A DNA stretch of 64,000 nucleotides from Neocallimastix lanati (nom. inval.) (lineage: Eukaryota; Neocallimastigomycota; Neocallimastigomycetes; Neocallimastigales; Neocallimastigaceae): contig JACVTC010000226.1 of assembly GCA_016946835.1 (NCBI GenBank), positions 64,001 through 128,000 of the forward strand. The letters run 5' to 3'. A model generated the notes under the pieces. The model made no database searches and was not told the origin of the DNA. It was given only the letters and a program-made list of their open reading frames with translations. Every line of letters begins with the position of its first letter. Positions within the stretch are counted from its first letter, which is position 1. Shown piece after piece: positions 10,824-22,243 of the stretch. Made by a program: the position numbers and the translations under genes.

Positions 10824-11755
10824 TGGTAAAGAATGAATTAATAGCATTTATTTTGTTATAAAATATTATTAATTATTCTTTAATTAAGTGTTCTTTCCTA
10901 TATTCTTCATAACCTAAACCTTATTGTAAAAATAATTTATTTTAATATAAATTAAATTTAACTTGTAAATAATATTAAATCAATTTTAATTAATTTGTTG
11001 TATATTATTAAACATATGTATATATTAAAGTATTACTGTAAATATTAAAAATTATATACTTTTAAGATATTTTGAATTATTAAATTTATTAATTAAATAT
11101 TATTATAAAATTATTATAAAATTATTAAAACTATTAATTAAATATTATTATAAAATTATTAAAACTATTAATTAAATATTATTATAAAATTATTAAAATT
11201 ATTAATTAAATATTATTATTAAAAATTATTATAAAATTTACTATTAAAATTATTAATTAAATATTATAAAAATTTTATTTTATTTTTGAAAATAATTACA
11301 AGTATTATTTAAAATAATTAAAGATTATTAAATTTATTATATTAATCTTTAAAAACAATTTATTTAACTTAAAATATCAAAGAAAATAGTAAAAGCTATT
11401 TTCTATATATTTATTATATAATTATTTCTAATTAAATTATATTTAAATATTATATTATTATATTTATAAAAATTAAAACAAAAATGAATTATTGATATAA
11501 AATTAATTCAATAATTCTATAAAATTACTTAAATTATAAACGAATAATTATACTTTAAATTTATAAAAAAATATAAATATTGGAAAAATTCTTAAAAATT
11601 AAATATGTACTTCAAAAATAAATTTTAATATTAATAAATAATAAATAATTTTAATAAAAAGAAATTTTTTTTTTATAATTTAAAATCAAAGCAGGGTAAT
11701 ATCCGTCACCCATGCTTGATTTTAAATTTATACGTGTTAACCCCGAGTCTACCAT
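10824..11755. mobile_element. LTR fragment or solo LTR (TGGTAAAG...)
   Basis: Starts TGGTAAAGAATGAATTAATAGC, resembling the start of the left LTR at 5640, and ends near TCTACCATCAAG just before the displaced leader of unit 2. It contains 3-4 copies of a roughly 34-bp ATTAAATATTATTATAAAATT-type repeat (about 11090-11270). No ORF. Confidence 0.45.
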
Positions 11756-11759
11756 CAAG

Positions 11760-11803
11760 TTTCAATTTACTCTTTTTGTACTAGAAGCTACTTTAGAAAG
11801 GAA
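11760..11803 (-). repeat. Leader of tRNA-Ser unit 2
   Basis: Contains GTACTAGAAGCTACTTTAGA on the plus strand and is followed at once by the poly-T of unit 3. It is separated from tRNA copy 2 by 6.1 kb of LTR insertions. Confidence 0.65.
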
Positions 11804-11994
11804 TTTTTTTTTTTTTAGACAGGGAAGAGAATACACTTCCAAAACTTTATTAATTTTATTATAAAAAAAATACATGTAAGGTGAAAAGTACAATTAAAAT
11901 TAAAAAATAAAAATAAAAGTTAAAAAATAAAAAATAAAAAATAAAAAAAAGCTCAAAAAATACTATGTATTTTGGAAAAGTTGTACTATGCGGA
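11804..11994 (-). repeat. tRNA-Ser unit 3, 3' tail part
   Basis: Poly(A) (poly-T 11804-11816) and LINE-like tail up to TTGTACTATGCGGA, where LINE A copy 2 is inserted. The body resumes at 16941. Confidence 0.8.
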
Positions 11995-14900
11995 TTTTTT
12001 TTTTTTTTTTTTTTTTAGACTAGGAATAAACTTTATTTAATATTATTTTTTTTTTTAAAAAAAAATACATGAAGATTTAATACATGAAATTTTTTTTTTA
12101 ATATTAATATTAAAAAACTACGTTATGAGATTCGAGGACGAAATGGCCTCTAACTCTTCCCATTCATCGAAGATAACTCCATGTGGATGAAAATTATCAT
12201 TCGAATCTGTATCAGAATTTCTTCTTTGCCTTATCGTTACGACGTCGACGCTCTTGACAACGGTAGGTCTAACACTATACAAATCGATCATGGTGTAAAA
12301 ATCACCAATCACAATAGGCATAACGTTAGTAAGGAATTCCGCAAGCCCCACAAAATATGAAATCGGGAAAGAAGACTCGTTCGAAGGTGATTGAAAAATA
12401 TTATTAATAAATCGCCTTCTTTCCCCCGAGCCGATCTTTAAGATTTCAAATACTGCATTTCCACCAAAAAGGAGATACAGCACGTAAAAATTGATATTAT
12501 CATCAAAATCTTCCTCTTTATCATCAGGAATGTTCAATGATTTCTCATGAACAATTAGAGAAAAATTAATAAAAATTTCATCAACAAAGGGAATGTAATG
12601 TTGCCTAAATTCTTCAAATTTAGGACATAAAAGTATCCAGTGTGTAAAACTAGGTATGCTGTTACTCTCACCACAACAAGGGCAGTATGTTGGGCAATTT
12701 TCTGATACTAGATTACTTTTAACATACGTTTTTACATCAAATTTGAATCCACATTTAATTCGTCCAATCCAAAAAATCCAAGAGAAAATTGTGAATATTT
12801 AAGTGATAGACGATGAATAAATTTTTTAAAACCAAATTTAAATTTCTTGTATTTTGTAGATCTGATCGTAGTAGTGCTTGAATTATGAATATTTTCCCAG
12901 TAAAACTTCCTTATTTCTCCAGGAAGTTTATTATTGTGCTTGTGTACTGCTAAACTCCGTGCTTTTTTCGTCCATGAATAGTGAGAAAGTGTAGGTATAT
13001 TTTTGACTAAATGAGAAATAATACAAGAAGAATCTTTCCACTTTTTAAATCATCGAATCATCGCCTTAGCACAAAAACTAGCTATAGGAGGTATAGAAAG
13101 TTCCTTAGACATATTGTAAATTGAAGTATTGGAGGTTTTATTTTTAAACCCGAAACTCCAATACAAACCTCGATTAAAAGCAGTTTGAGCTTTTTCAGTA
13201 TTCTTTTTATTTGAACCAAGTAAGGGAGCATAATAAAGAACTGAACTAAGGACAAAAGAAACTAGTATACGAATTTTAAAGTAGAAAGGAACATTCCTAT
13301 TGGTTAAAAATCTAAAGAAAGAGTTAACTGTATAATTAATTTTACTGTTCATCTTAGCAATAATAGGTTTTAAATCCAACGATTCATTAAAAGGTATACC
13401 AAGATATGTATATTGATTAGTGCTTGGTATATAGTTCATACCAAGTCTAAATGTAGGATTTTCATAATGCCTTGAAGGTATAAAATTCTTTGGTTTAACA
13501 ACTAGTGTAGCGCATTTATTGATTCCAAAGGTTATTTCATTTTTAATACCCCAATCATGAGCAATATTCAAAAGGTTTTTAAGTGAAGATTTTGTAGGAG
13601 CTAATAATACAATATCGTCAGCAAATAATCCACCACAACACTTTTTCTTTTCAGTAATCACACCATATCTTTTACATTTATCAAAAATATCATTGATAAA
13701 TATATTGAATAAGATAGGTGAGAGAGGACACCCTTGGCGAACACCACGGTGTATTGGAAATTCTTTTGAAAGTTTACCATTAAAGTTTGCACGAGCTTTC
13801 GAGGTAAGGTATAGATTAGTAATGAATTAAAGGCATTTACCACGAATACCAAGATTATTTAGTTTAGTAAGTATATTGTAAATTGGAACTGAATCATAAG
13901 CTTTTTTAAGGTCAAGAAAGGCAAGAAAGGCAAGAAAGGTAAATTTATCCTTAAATTTTCTTCTTTGACAAATTTCAAGAATGGATACAAATAAACTAAT
14001 ACATTCTTCTTTATTTCTAAAAACCAAACTGTTCTGGTCTAATTATTCCATTAGAAAAAGCATAGTCCGATATTCTTTTAGTGACAATTTTTGATAGAAT
14101 TTTTAAACCTACATTGATGAGTGAAATACCACGATAATTATTACAATCTGAAAGATCCCCTTTTTTAGGAATAGAAACAATAGAAGCAGAGTTCCATTCA
14201 TTAGGAAAGTCACCATCCCAAATTTTATTAAAAAGTAATAACAGACACTTTGCACAATCGGAATAAGTCATCTCTTGATTAGAGTCATCCTGAGAAGAAG
14301 TTCTACTCTCAGAATTAAAAAATGCTTTAAAAAATTCTGTAGGTATACCATCAGGACCAGGTGCTTTGTTATTTTTCATTGAAAGAACAGTTGAATGAAT
14401 TTCTGACATGGAAATTGATTAATATCCCATGATTCCTGAGGAGTAGAAGAATTATTAAGTATTTTTTTCCAATAATTTTCATTAAGACTGTGACCAGTTA
14501 TATCAGAAGCAAATTCTTCATAGTGTTCTGCAAAACGATTGAGTTGATCTTCTTGGGATACTAGAACATTACCTTCTTTATCTTTAATGTATACAGGTGA
14601 TTGGGAAGGAGAGTAAGAAGGTTTAGAGATTTTCTTAAGTCCAGACCAACCACGCTGGGCATCATTTTTTAAGAAACATTCGCCGATGGAATGAATCAAA
14701 TTTTTAAATCTAATAATCCTAATATTTCTTTTAATACTAATGATATAATCAGAAAGAACTCTATATTCTTTTGAGAGATCACAAAATTCTTGAAGATTAG
14801 ACAAATCATTACTAAGTTTAAAATTTTTTATCCTTTTATAAAATAAATGTTTTTCATGTGATAATTTCTTAATATAAGCAGGACAATGGAACGCTGAACC

Positions 14901-16940
14901 CTGTAAATTTGTAGGAACTCTTGCTTGAATGTCATCGCCTATTTTATTTGCTGTGTCAAGAAGTTTTTTAACCATTGTATTAGAGTCTAGATTATCATTA
15001 TGTTCAAATTCATCCAGTAAACATGTAAATTTATTATGAGAGAAGATTGCTTCACGTTTATCCCTACAAATTCGATTAGACCACTTAATTTGTTTATCCC
15101 GAGACGGAGTAACAAAACCATCAGGAGATATTTTTTTACAAGAAAGAATAAGTGGTAAATGGTCAAAGATGTCATTAAAAGAGTAGCATACAGAAGCAAT
15201 ATTCAGATAATTTCTTAATTTATCGTTCACTACTATAAAATCAATACAAGAATTCTTTCCGCCATTAGACCAAGTAAATTGATGACCAACCATATCCATA
15301 ACAAACCATTGAGGGGAAATTCTAAGAATAAGATCTTTGAGTTGTTGCTTAGTCATGTTGAAATCACCAACAATAGCCGAAGGGTTATTCTGATGGTTCT
15401 TGAGCCAATTAGCAAAATCAGTTTCCGCTTTTTCTCTAGAGTTTTTGTGTTTTTTGCTAGGGATGTAAATGTTCCCTAAAGAACATCTGACACCCCAAAA
15501 AGAGAATATATTTACTGAGAGTATATATCTATATTCAAAATCATCATTAGTGAATTGGCAGGAGGAGTGCACACCTATATAAAGGCCCCTCATACCAGGG
15601 ATTTTTTTGTCTGCACGTCTCAGTACTGTTCTATAATGATTAAGGAATGGATATGAGTTAGAAAAAGAGTTAAGGAATGAACTATTACCGACTTCTTAAA
15701 GACAAATACAAATAGGATTAAAGATTGAATTAAAATTGGTAAGTCCGTCACGTTTTTCAGAATTCCAACCATTTATGTTCCAGCTAATACAGAGGTTGAA
15801 ATATTGAGTATCGAGAAAGGGTTAGCATACAGGAGGCTTTCAGAGATGGGGATTGAGGGTTCAGAATAATACCTGGTTCTATTATGATTAACATTGCTAA
15901 ATGTGCGTATCCTTGAAGTAATCTTCCATTTTATTCTTTTAACAGGTAAGTGCTTAGTAATCAAATAAATAACCTTCAAATAATCCGTATAATTATTATA
16001 GTTAACTCTTAAGATGAAATAGTTTTCCATATTAATATAGTGTTTTTTAACGATTCCATGAACAACTTCATTACAATTTGATATCTTTTTGCTTAAAAAT
16101 TCCCATAGTCTACTTTCAGTCCAAGATTCAAGATCATGAATGAAAATTAAAACAAATTTATCATGGTCAGGACCATAATGTCGCAGACCTCTTCGTATAG
16201 TTGACATAATGAAATAAAAAACTTATCAATATTAATAAAAAGTAAATGTAATATAAAAATAAAAAAAATAAAATTAGTAAAAATTAAAAAATTAAAAAAT
16301 TAAAAAAATAAAAATTTATTACTGTTGTCTTCTCTTTCGTGTATATTGTTTGCTAAAACTTGTTTGTTTTTCTTTCTTTTTGTGTTGACTAGTTTTTAAT
16401 TAATGATTTTCAATTATAAATTCCTGTTTTATGTAAAAATTTCTGTAAAATAATCATATATAATATAAAATTTAAATGTTAATGAAATAATAGTTGTGAA
16501 AAACTATAAAAAGATTCCCATCCGTTAAATAATGTCTCAGACACAAGCTTTGGAGTGAATCAATCTCCTACATTTCCATTTTACAATAGCTACATGAGAG
16601 TATAAATAATACTATAGAAAAAAACATATACAAAAAAAAAATGCTAGAGTAAAAATACAATAGATTCATTACAATGATAATATGTAGAAACTACATGATA
16701 TTATTAATTATACAACTCCAATGTTACTACATACAGTTTAAGACATTATAGAACGTCAAGTTCACTTTCTACAGTCTTCCAGTATTCCAGATTTCTCTCT
16801 TCGTACTAGAAGCCACTTTAGAAAGGATAACCATTGATTATCATCAGAATCACAGAAAGCTGTAATTAGTACACCTGATATAGGTTATTCCTTTTCCATC
16901 AATCCTCCATGGACCTGGAAAAACAGTCCATTTCATTGGG
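11995..16940 (-). mobile_element. LINE subfamily A, copy 2: full length, decayed
   Basis: Complete 4.95-kb non-LTR retrotransposon, poly(A) at 11995-12016 and 5' end at 16940, bracketed by the 14-bp target-site duplication TTGTACTATGCGGA (11981-11994 and 16941-16954). The 5'UTR (about 16208-16940) and 3'UTR match the intact copy at 46387-51328. The insertion is in the body of tRNA-Ser unit 3. Confidence 0.9.
12118..16207 (-). pseudogene. LINE A ORF (APE-RT-CCHC), broken by frameshifts
   Basis: Same protein as the intact ORF at 46514-50599, in pieces: 15773-16207 (N-terminal domain), 14376-15593 (endonuclease, with SCIDFIVVND; SDH reads FDH), 14017-14409 (RT fingers, NNKAPGPDGIPTEFF), 13827-14027 (RT motif A, FLDLKKAYDS; a repeated AAGGCAAGA insert duplicates AFLAFL), 13050-13661 (FADD motif C, then thumb) and 12118-12537 (C-terminal domain). 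Breaks lie near 15700-15773, 14410, 14020, 13830, 13050 and 12780. The substitutions between copies are few, so decay is recent in evolutionary terms, but this copy cannot make active enzyme. Confidence 0.9.
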
Positions 16941-17218
16941 TTGTACTATGCGGAAAATTTTCCTTTTCTAACAAATTAAAAAAAAGTAATAAAACAAAGA
17001 AGTAACATCTTTTAAAATAGATTAGTGTAGTGTCCGCTATACGTGCAGGGAGCATAAAAATATTTAATATATTTAAAAAGTTAAATAATAATTCCTTATT
17101 TAAATCCCTGATAAAAATGGATCGTCACCTGCAGGACTCGAACCTGCGCTCCCAAAAGGAAATGGCTTAGCAGGCCACCGCGTTAACCACTCCGCCAAAA
17201 TGACTACAACTGTTTCAA
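16941..17218 (-). repeat. tRNA-Ser unit 3, body and tRNA part
   Basis: Continues the unit interrupted by LINE A copy 2: TTGTACTATGCGGA, body, tRNA (17123-17204) and 14 bp of 5' flank ending TCAA, the target of the LTR element that follows. The leader of this unit was pushed to 28235-29243 by four later insertions. Confidence 0.85.
17123..17204 (-). tRNA. tRNA-Ser(GCT)-like, copy 3
   Basis: An 82-nt class II tRNA with anticodon loop CTGCTAA (GCT), G73, intact A and B boxes and paired T arm. The acceptor 5' strand is GTCATTT, leaving two G-T pairs. The variable arm CCTTTTGGG is one base different from the other copies. A T5 run follows within about 10 nt. An LTR element begins 14 bp from its 5' end. 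Confidence 0.82.
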
Positions 17219-18319
17219 TGATAAATAACAAAATTATTAAATTAAAATAAATAATAAAAAAACAAATTCTGTCTAACTTAACCCAAAAATTAATCCATTC
17301 TAAACAAAAAATTAAATCCATATTTAAGAAAAATTAATTAAATAAAAATAATTAAAATAAAATAATAATAATTTAATTAATCATTAATAATTTTAATTAA
17401 AAACTAAAATAAATTAATAAATAATATTTTTCTAAAACAACAAATAAACAAAATAATAAACAAATTTAATAAATTATAAATAACAAATAAACAAACTTAT
17501 AAACATCTCAAAATTAAAATTAACTAGTTAAATAATTTTTTAAGTTACTTTTATTTAAAATAATGATTATTTTATTTATTTTATAACTCAACTTTTATAA
17601 ACAAATTATAATTAAAATAACATTTTAAAACTCATCTTTATTAACATTTTAATTGTAAATATTGTTTAATTTAATAATAAATTATTCTTTATTTCTCTTT
17701 TATTAATTTTATTATTTTTAATGTAAATAGTTTAAAATCAAAGAAAAATATAAAAATATGTAAATATTTCTTATAAATTATTCTTTATTATTAATTATTT
17801 AATAAATTATTATAAATATTTTATTAGTTTTAATAATCAAAAGTATGATTATTAATTAGTTAATAAATTATTATAAATATTTTATTAGTTTTAATAATCA
17901 AAAAGTATGATTATTAATTATTTAATAAATTATTATAGATATTTTATTAGTTTTTAATAATCAATTTTTATGATTATTAATTATTTTGATAAATTATTAT
18001 ATATTTTATTAGTTATTAATAATCAATTTTATTATTAAAATTTAAAATAAATTAGTATAAATAATAAATATTTCATTTTATTATTTTATTAGTTTTTAAC
18101 AATTATTTTATTAATTTAAACAAAATTAATTATTAAATAAATAAAGATTAATATTAAAATAAAAATAAATTTTTTTAATAAAACATTTTTGTGTTTAATA
18201 ATAAAACATATTTATTTTTTTTTTTAAATTCCTTAAATCAATTTTTATTCAGTATTTATCCTTTTATTCACTTCTGCAAAATTTAATTTTTGTAGATTAA
18301 GAATATTAGGTATAAATCA
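17219..18319 (+). repeat. 5' LTR of element 1
   Basis: 1101 bp, TG...CA ends, with four copies of a roughly 62-bp internal repeat (about 17785-18050; TTATTAGTTTTAATAATCAA core). Matches 22285-23384. Confidence 0.92.
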
Positions 18320-18320
18320 A

Positions 18321-18341
18321 TGGTGGAGAATCCTCTTGTTG
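18321..18341 (+). promoter_or_regulatory. Primer-binding site of element 1
   Basis: Begins TGGTGGAGAATCC one base after the LTR, complementary to a tRNA 3' end (CCA plus acceptor strand). The following bases (TCTTGTTG) match less well than the version in elements 2 and 3, which continues CGGGCGTTG. Confidence 0.7.
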
Positions 18342-18599
18342 CCCCGGTGGTAAGTAAATTTTTTTAGTTTAATATTAGAATAAGCCTAGTTATTCAATGG
18401 TAATATTAAACAATAATTAATACAATAAATTAGTCTAATTTTAGAATAACTCTAAATTATTCATAGTAATAGACTCAAATAAATTTATCTTAATAATATG
18501 CAAATAAAATATTATAGCAATAAATTATTATAAATTAAAGTTATTAATATAAATTAATCAACAAATAATATACGTTAAATAAACTGCAAATTAAATTAA

Positions 18600-18620
18600 A
18601 TTTATCTTTAATAATTAAAT

Positions 18621-18651
<31 letters not shown>

Positions 18652-18760
18652 TTTTAAAGATAATTAAATAGTATTCATATTATTCAATTTAATTAAATAA
18701 TAAAGTATATATTATAAGTAATAAATAATAATAATAATAAAATTTATTAGTAAAATTTTA

Positions 18761-18798
<38 letters not shown>

Positions 18799-18828
18799 AT
18801 TAGAAAAATTTTAATATAAAAAAATTTT

Positions 18829-18859
<31 letters not shown>

Positions 18860-19325
18860 TAAAAATAAAAATAAAAATAAAAATAAAATATAACGGAAGA
18901 ACTTTAAGAAGTTCTATTATAAAATTATTATTTATTTTTCAAAAAAGAATATTGTTGCTTTAGAAGCAATAATATAAGTAAAATAATAAGTGGTTTCCGT
19001 GATTAGTTTATTCTTTCACAGTCGGCGCGCTGGGAAGCTCTGAACTATTCTACAAACGTATAAACGTGTAGGAGAATCACTGGTACGAGTAGTACATGAC
19101 GCCTGAGCAAGTGGGCAAGCTGGCTACGAGTATACTACCTACTTATTACTTATATTATTGGAAAATCGTAATTAATATTCTTTTGAGAATTATTAATAAT
19201 AAATATTTATAATTTAACTTTTTATTCTTCTTTAAATATTCAAATAATAAAAATTTATAAATACCATTATACTACTTAACCTTTTATTTTTTTTAATATT
19301 TTCTAGGATATTATTGTATAAAATA

Positions 19326-19376
<51 letters not shown>

Positions 19377-19380
19377 AATA
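18600..19380 (+). other. Untranslated leader, poly(A)-rich with a small folded segment
   Basis: No ORF. Holds poly(A) tracts near 18616-18648, 18764-18795, 18832-18859 and 19331-19373. Around 18990-19140 there is a GC-richer island (CAGTCGGCGCGCTGGGAAGC...) with short self-complementary parts such as CTACAAACGT/ACGTGTAG and GTAC-GAGTA-GTAC. Probably part of the packaging or translation leader. Confidence 0.5.
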
Positions 19381-19561
19381 AATAAATATATAATAAAAAA
19401 AAATAAAATTAGAAAACAATAAAATTTAAATTAAGGAAAACAAATAAAGAAAATGAGTATTTTTTTAGTTGGAGGAACTGCTTCTGTTCTCTTGACTGAT
19501 TGATACTTATAGTAGGAATCTCTTACCCTTAATACTAGTGTATTATTGCAGTAAGAGCTAA

Positions 19562-19689
19562 CGGACTGTAGAATAAGAATCAATACGGGGGAGTAGGCGC
19601 TGATTATAAGTAGAGATCTACGTTAGGTGTAGACGTAGTGTAAAACTCCTATAATCAGTGGGACCAAACGTCGTATTATTCTACAACCG
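19562..19689 (+). promoter_or_regulatory. Long nested RNA fold upstream of gag
   Basis: Concentric helices: TGTAGAATAA (19567-19576) with TTATTCTACA (19676-19685), TACG (19584-19587) with CGTA (19672-19675), CTGATTATA (19600-19608) with TATAATCAG (19650-19658), and CTACGT (19618-19623) with ACGTAG (19633-19638); CGG/CCG can extend the base. Such stacking is unexpected in random AT-rich DNA. Role (packaging, dimerisation or internal initiation) is inference. Confidence 0.7.
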
Positions 19690-19780
19690 TACTATAAGGA
19701 CGGGAAATCATTCAAGATAAACTAAAGATAATAAGAATCAATAATTAAATATTACTATTACTACTAATAATAATAATTAA

Positions 19781-19857
<77 letters not shown>
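19781..19857 (+). promoter_or_regulatory. Poly(A) leader directly abutting the gag ATG
   Basis: About 77 uninterrupted A residues end exactly at the ATG of gag. Pure A leaders next to a start codon are known from poxvirus late mRNAs and some yeast cytoplasmic elements. Length may be misjudged by the assembly. Confidence 0.7.
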
Positions 19858-19861
<4 letters not shown>

Positions 19862-20790
19862 AAACAACTACCAAAGCTATCACTTTTAGTAGATTACCAA
19901 TATTAGGTGAAGAAAAAGTCCAATATGAAGAATGGAAATTCGCATTTGAAAATTGGTGTCGAAAATATAAAATTGAAAACGAAGAAAAGAATGAATATTT
20001 AATTGCCGTAACTACAGATAAAGCAAGAACTATTGTTATAAATTCTTTAAATAAAGCACAAGCTGACTCTTATGAAATAATCTTAGAAAACTTAAAGAAA
20101 AGATTTAAACCTTGTACGCCAAAGAATGTAAAATTTTTGGAAATATCAACATTAACCATTAAGAAAGGTGAAAAAGTTTCCGACTTCGATACAAAATTCT
20201 TACAACTCTTAAATCAATTACAATTAGATGGAAAGGATTATATTAGTACTCCATACTACATAAATGCATTTAGAAACTGGTCTAAAATGTATGAGTATTT
20301 GTTAGAATCAGAACCTACTAAATTAAGTGATGCAATGGAAATAACTTCAAAAAAGGAAAAAATGCTTAAACTTCTTGAAGACAATAAACCAAAATCTAAA
20401 ACTCAATTCTCAAATGTAAAGAAGAATCTAAATAACACTAATAATAACAATAATAAAAATACTAATTTTAGATCTTTTAACACTAATTATTACAATAAAA
20501 TTCCTTTTATCTCTAATACTAGGACTAATGAAAATTCCAGTTATAATAATAAATTTAGAAATAATAACTATAACAACAATTTTACTACAAATAGAAATTT
20601 TTACAACCCTGTAGAATTCAACAAAGGAGTCGAACAGAGAAGAGCAACTTTAAAAGGTTCTCAATTCACTGATAAAGAACTAGATGATATAACAAAAAAA
20701 TTATCCGATTTAAAAATCAACCTATGCATAAATTGTCAGCGTATTGGTCACATTGTTGAAGAATGTCCAGAATTAAACCATTTAAATTAG
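19858..20790 (+). CDS. gag: Gag-like protein with zinc knuckle
   Basis: 310-aa structural protein of an LTR retrotransposon that would assemble particles and bind element RNA. The N-terminal half (WKFAFENWCRKYKI ... NLKKRFKPCTPKNVKFLEISTLTIKKGEKVSDFDTKFLQLLNQL) resembles retrotransposon Gag core domains. A long Asn-rich linker (about residues 185-255) follows. A CCHC knuckle CINCQRIGHIVEEC (C-x2-C-x4-H-x4-C) lies about ten residues before the stop. The start is the ATG directly after the poly(A) run; no upstream in-frame alternative is possible there. It ends at TAG (20788-20790) inside the frameshift cassette, overlapping pol. Intact, so it may supply particles. Confidence 0.9.
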
Positions 20791-22157
20791 TTATCGGGAG
20801 TACGCAATCTCCCGAGATAAATAAAATTGCAACAAACAACTATGATCAAGAAAATACTATAGAATATGAAGGAAACAATAATTATATGATTAATGCAGCC
20901 CAAAAGAGAAAATCACTAAGTAAGAATGCATTGGATAAAAATAAAATATCACCAAGTAATAAATCTATAGTAAAACCTTCCATTCTAAATCAACCAAATA
21001 TAAAAGCTGTTAAACAACAGAAGAAAGCCATTAGAGATAAAAGAAGAAGAGAAATTACAAATGATATAGAAGACATGGATTTATCTAATAATAATATTAC
21101 GCATGAAGAATCTAATAATAATAGTGAAAGTGTTCGTGCAACCAATTTTGACAAACCCCAACCCAATATTCCTAATGAAAATAATTATCAAGATAATAAT
21201 TCAAATACTATACCAGAAAAAGTTAAAACAAAAGGTAAGCGAAACATGACCGAAATACAAATGTTAAAACCTGAAAATAAATTCAATATTCTAGAAGAAG
21301 CCAATAATTTATATCCTAAAATAAGCCTAACACAATTATTATCAGCATGTCCATCTATAAGAAAAGATCTAGAACAAGGTTGTAAACCACGAGTTGAGAA
21401 AATACTTTATACTATTCAAAATTTAAATATTCCTATATTATGTGGAAAAATAGGAAACAAATCAGTCAAAATACTTTTCGACACAGGTGCAAATGTTAAC
21501 ATCATAACTAAAAATTCACTTGAAGAACTAGAAAATGTAATCATTAATAATTGTGACCTTTCTGAAACTATTACAATTGCCGATGGTACAATACTCCATA
21601 CTAATTCTTATATAAATTTAAAATTAACTATAAATAATAACTTAACTGTGAATGAGAAATTTTATATAATAGATTATACAAATCCATTCTTTAATATTAT
21701 ATTAGGAAGAGGTATACAAAAGAAGTACAGACTCTACATTGATCCAGATGATGATTGCTTATATCAAAAAACAAAAAAAGGAATTAAAAGAATAACTGAA
21801 ATATATAATAACCATACTTCTTTAAAGACGCCTATGTGTAATGCAATAATAATAGAAAAGAATAAAGGTATCGGAAGTACTCTTTTGCAAAAGGAGGAAG
21901 ACAAATTAGAACACCCAACTTGTTGTTTAAGTAGGACATTGTCAATCAACAATAACAAACCAATAAAATTTATAACTGATTATAAGCCACTTTTAGGTTT
22001 GCTCAAGAAAAATATTCCTAACAACAATAGACATGCTCGTTGGATAGAAGAATTCAATAAATACAAAACCAACCTAGTTTATCAAAAAAGAAAAAGAAAT
22101 CTTTTCGATGATGCACTTTCAAGACTATCATCAAAAGACTCTGAAACAACACTTTAG
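20763..22157 (+). CDS. pol: Truncated Pol: protease plus remnant RNase H
   Basis: 464-codon frame, expressed as a Gag-Pol fusion by -1 frameshifting at 20781; the ATG at 20763 lies inside gag and is probably not used. Residues about 1-210 are Asn/Lys-rich spacer. An aspartic protease follows, with catalytic LFDTGANVNII (Asp240) and a distal IILGRG. The chain then jumps to RNase H fragments: GIGSTLLQKEED...HPTCCLSRTL, ITDYKPLLGLLKK, RHARWIEEF and DDALSRL. Reverse transcriptase is absent, RNase H lacks the block between SRTL and TDYKPL, and integrase is gone. The protease may work; polymerase functions must come from elsewhere. The frame is intact, so the deletion probably predates the recent insertion. 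Confidence 0.88.
   Translation: MSRIKPFKLVIGSTQSPEINKIATNNYDQENTIEYEGNNNYMINAAQKRKSLSKNALDKNKISPSNKSIVKPSILNQPNIKAVKQQKKAIRDKRRREITNDIEDMDLSNNNITHEESNNNSESVRATNFDKPQPNIPNENNYQDNNSNTIPEKVKTKGKRNMTEIQMLKPENKFNILEEANNLYPKISLTQLLSACPSIRKDLEQGCKPRVEKILYTIQNLNIPILCGKIGNKSVKILFDTGANVNIITKNSLEELENVIINNCDLSETITIADGTILHTNSYINLKLTINNNLTVNEKFYIIDYTNPFFNIILGRGIQKKYRLYIDPDDDCLYQKTKKGIKRITEIYNNHTSLKTPMCNAIIIEKNKGIGSTLLQKEEDKLEHPTCCLSRTLSINNNKPIKFITDYKPLLGLLKKNIPNNNRHARWIEEFNKYKTNLVYQKRKRNLFDDALSRLSSKDSETTL
20781..20815 (+). promoter_or_regulatory. -1 ribosomal frameshift signal (T TTA AAT plus hairpin)
   Basis: Slippery heptamer at 20781-20787 in correct phase, gag stop TAG at 20788, 6-nt spacer, then hairpin TCGGGAG (20794-20800) / CTCCCGA (20809-20815) with 8-nt loop. 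The pol frame is -1 relative to gag and open through this site. Confidence 0.88.
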
Positions 22158-22243
22158 TTCTTGAAGATCCACAAACAGGAAAACTCCTTAAAAGAAATGT
22201 TCATATAAAAATTTTTTCCCTTATGTACTACAAGAAAATGATA

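Noticed and set aside
17100-17321. ORF reading LAEWLTRWPAKPFPFGSAGSSPAGD (also 29435-29695)
   Set aside because: It is the translation of the tRNA-Ser sequence itself and its flanks; an artefact of conserved tRNA DNA.
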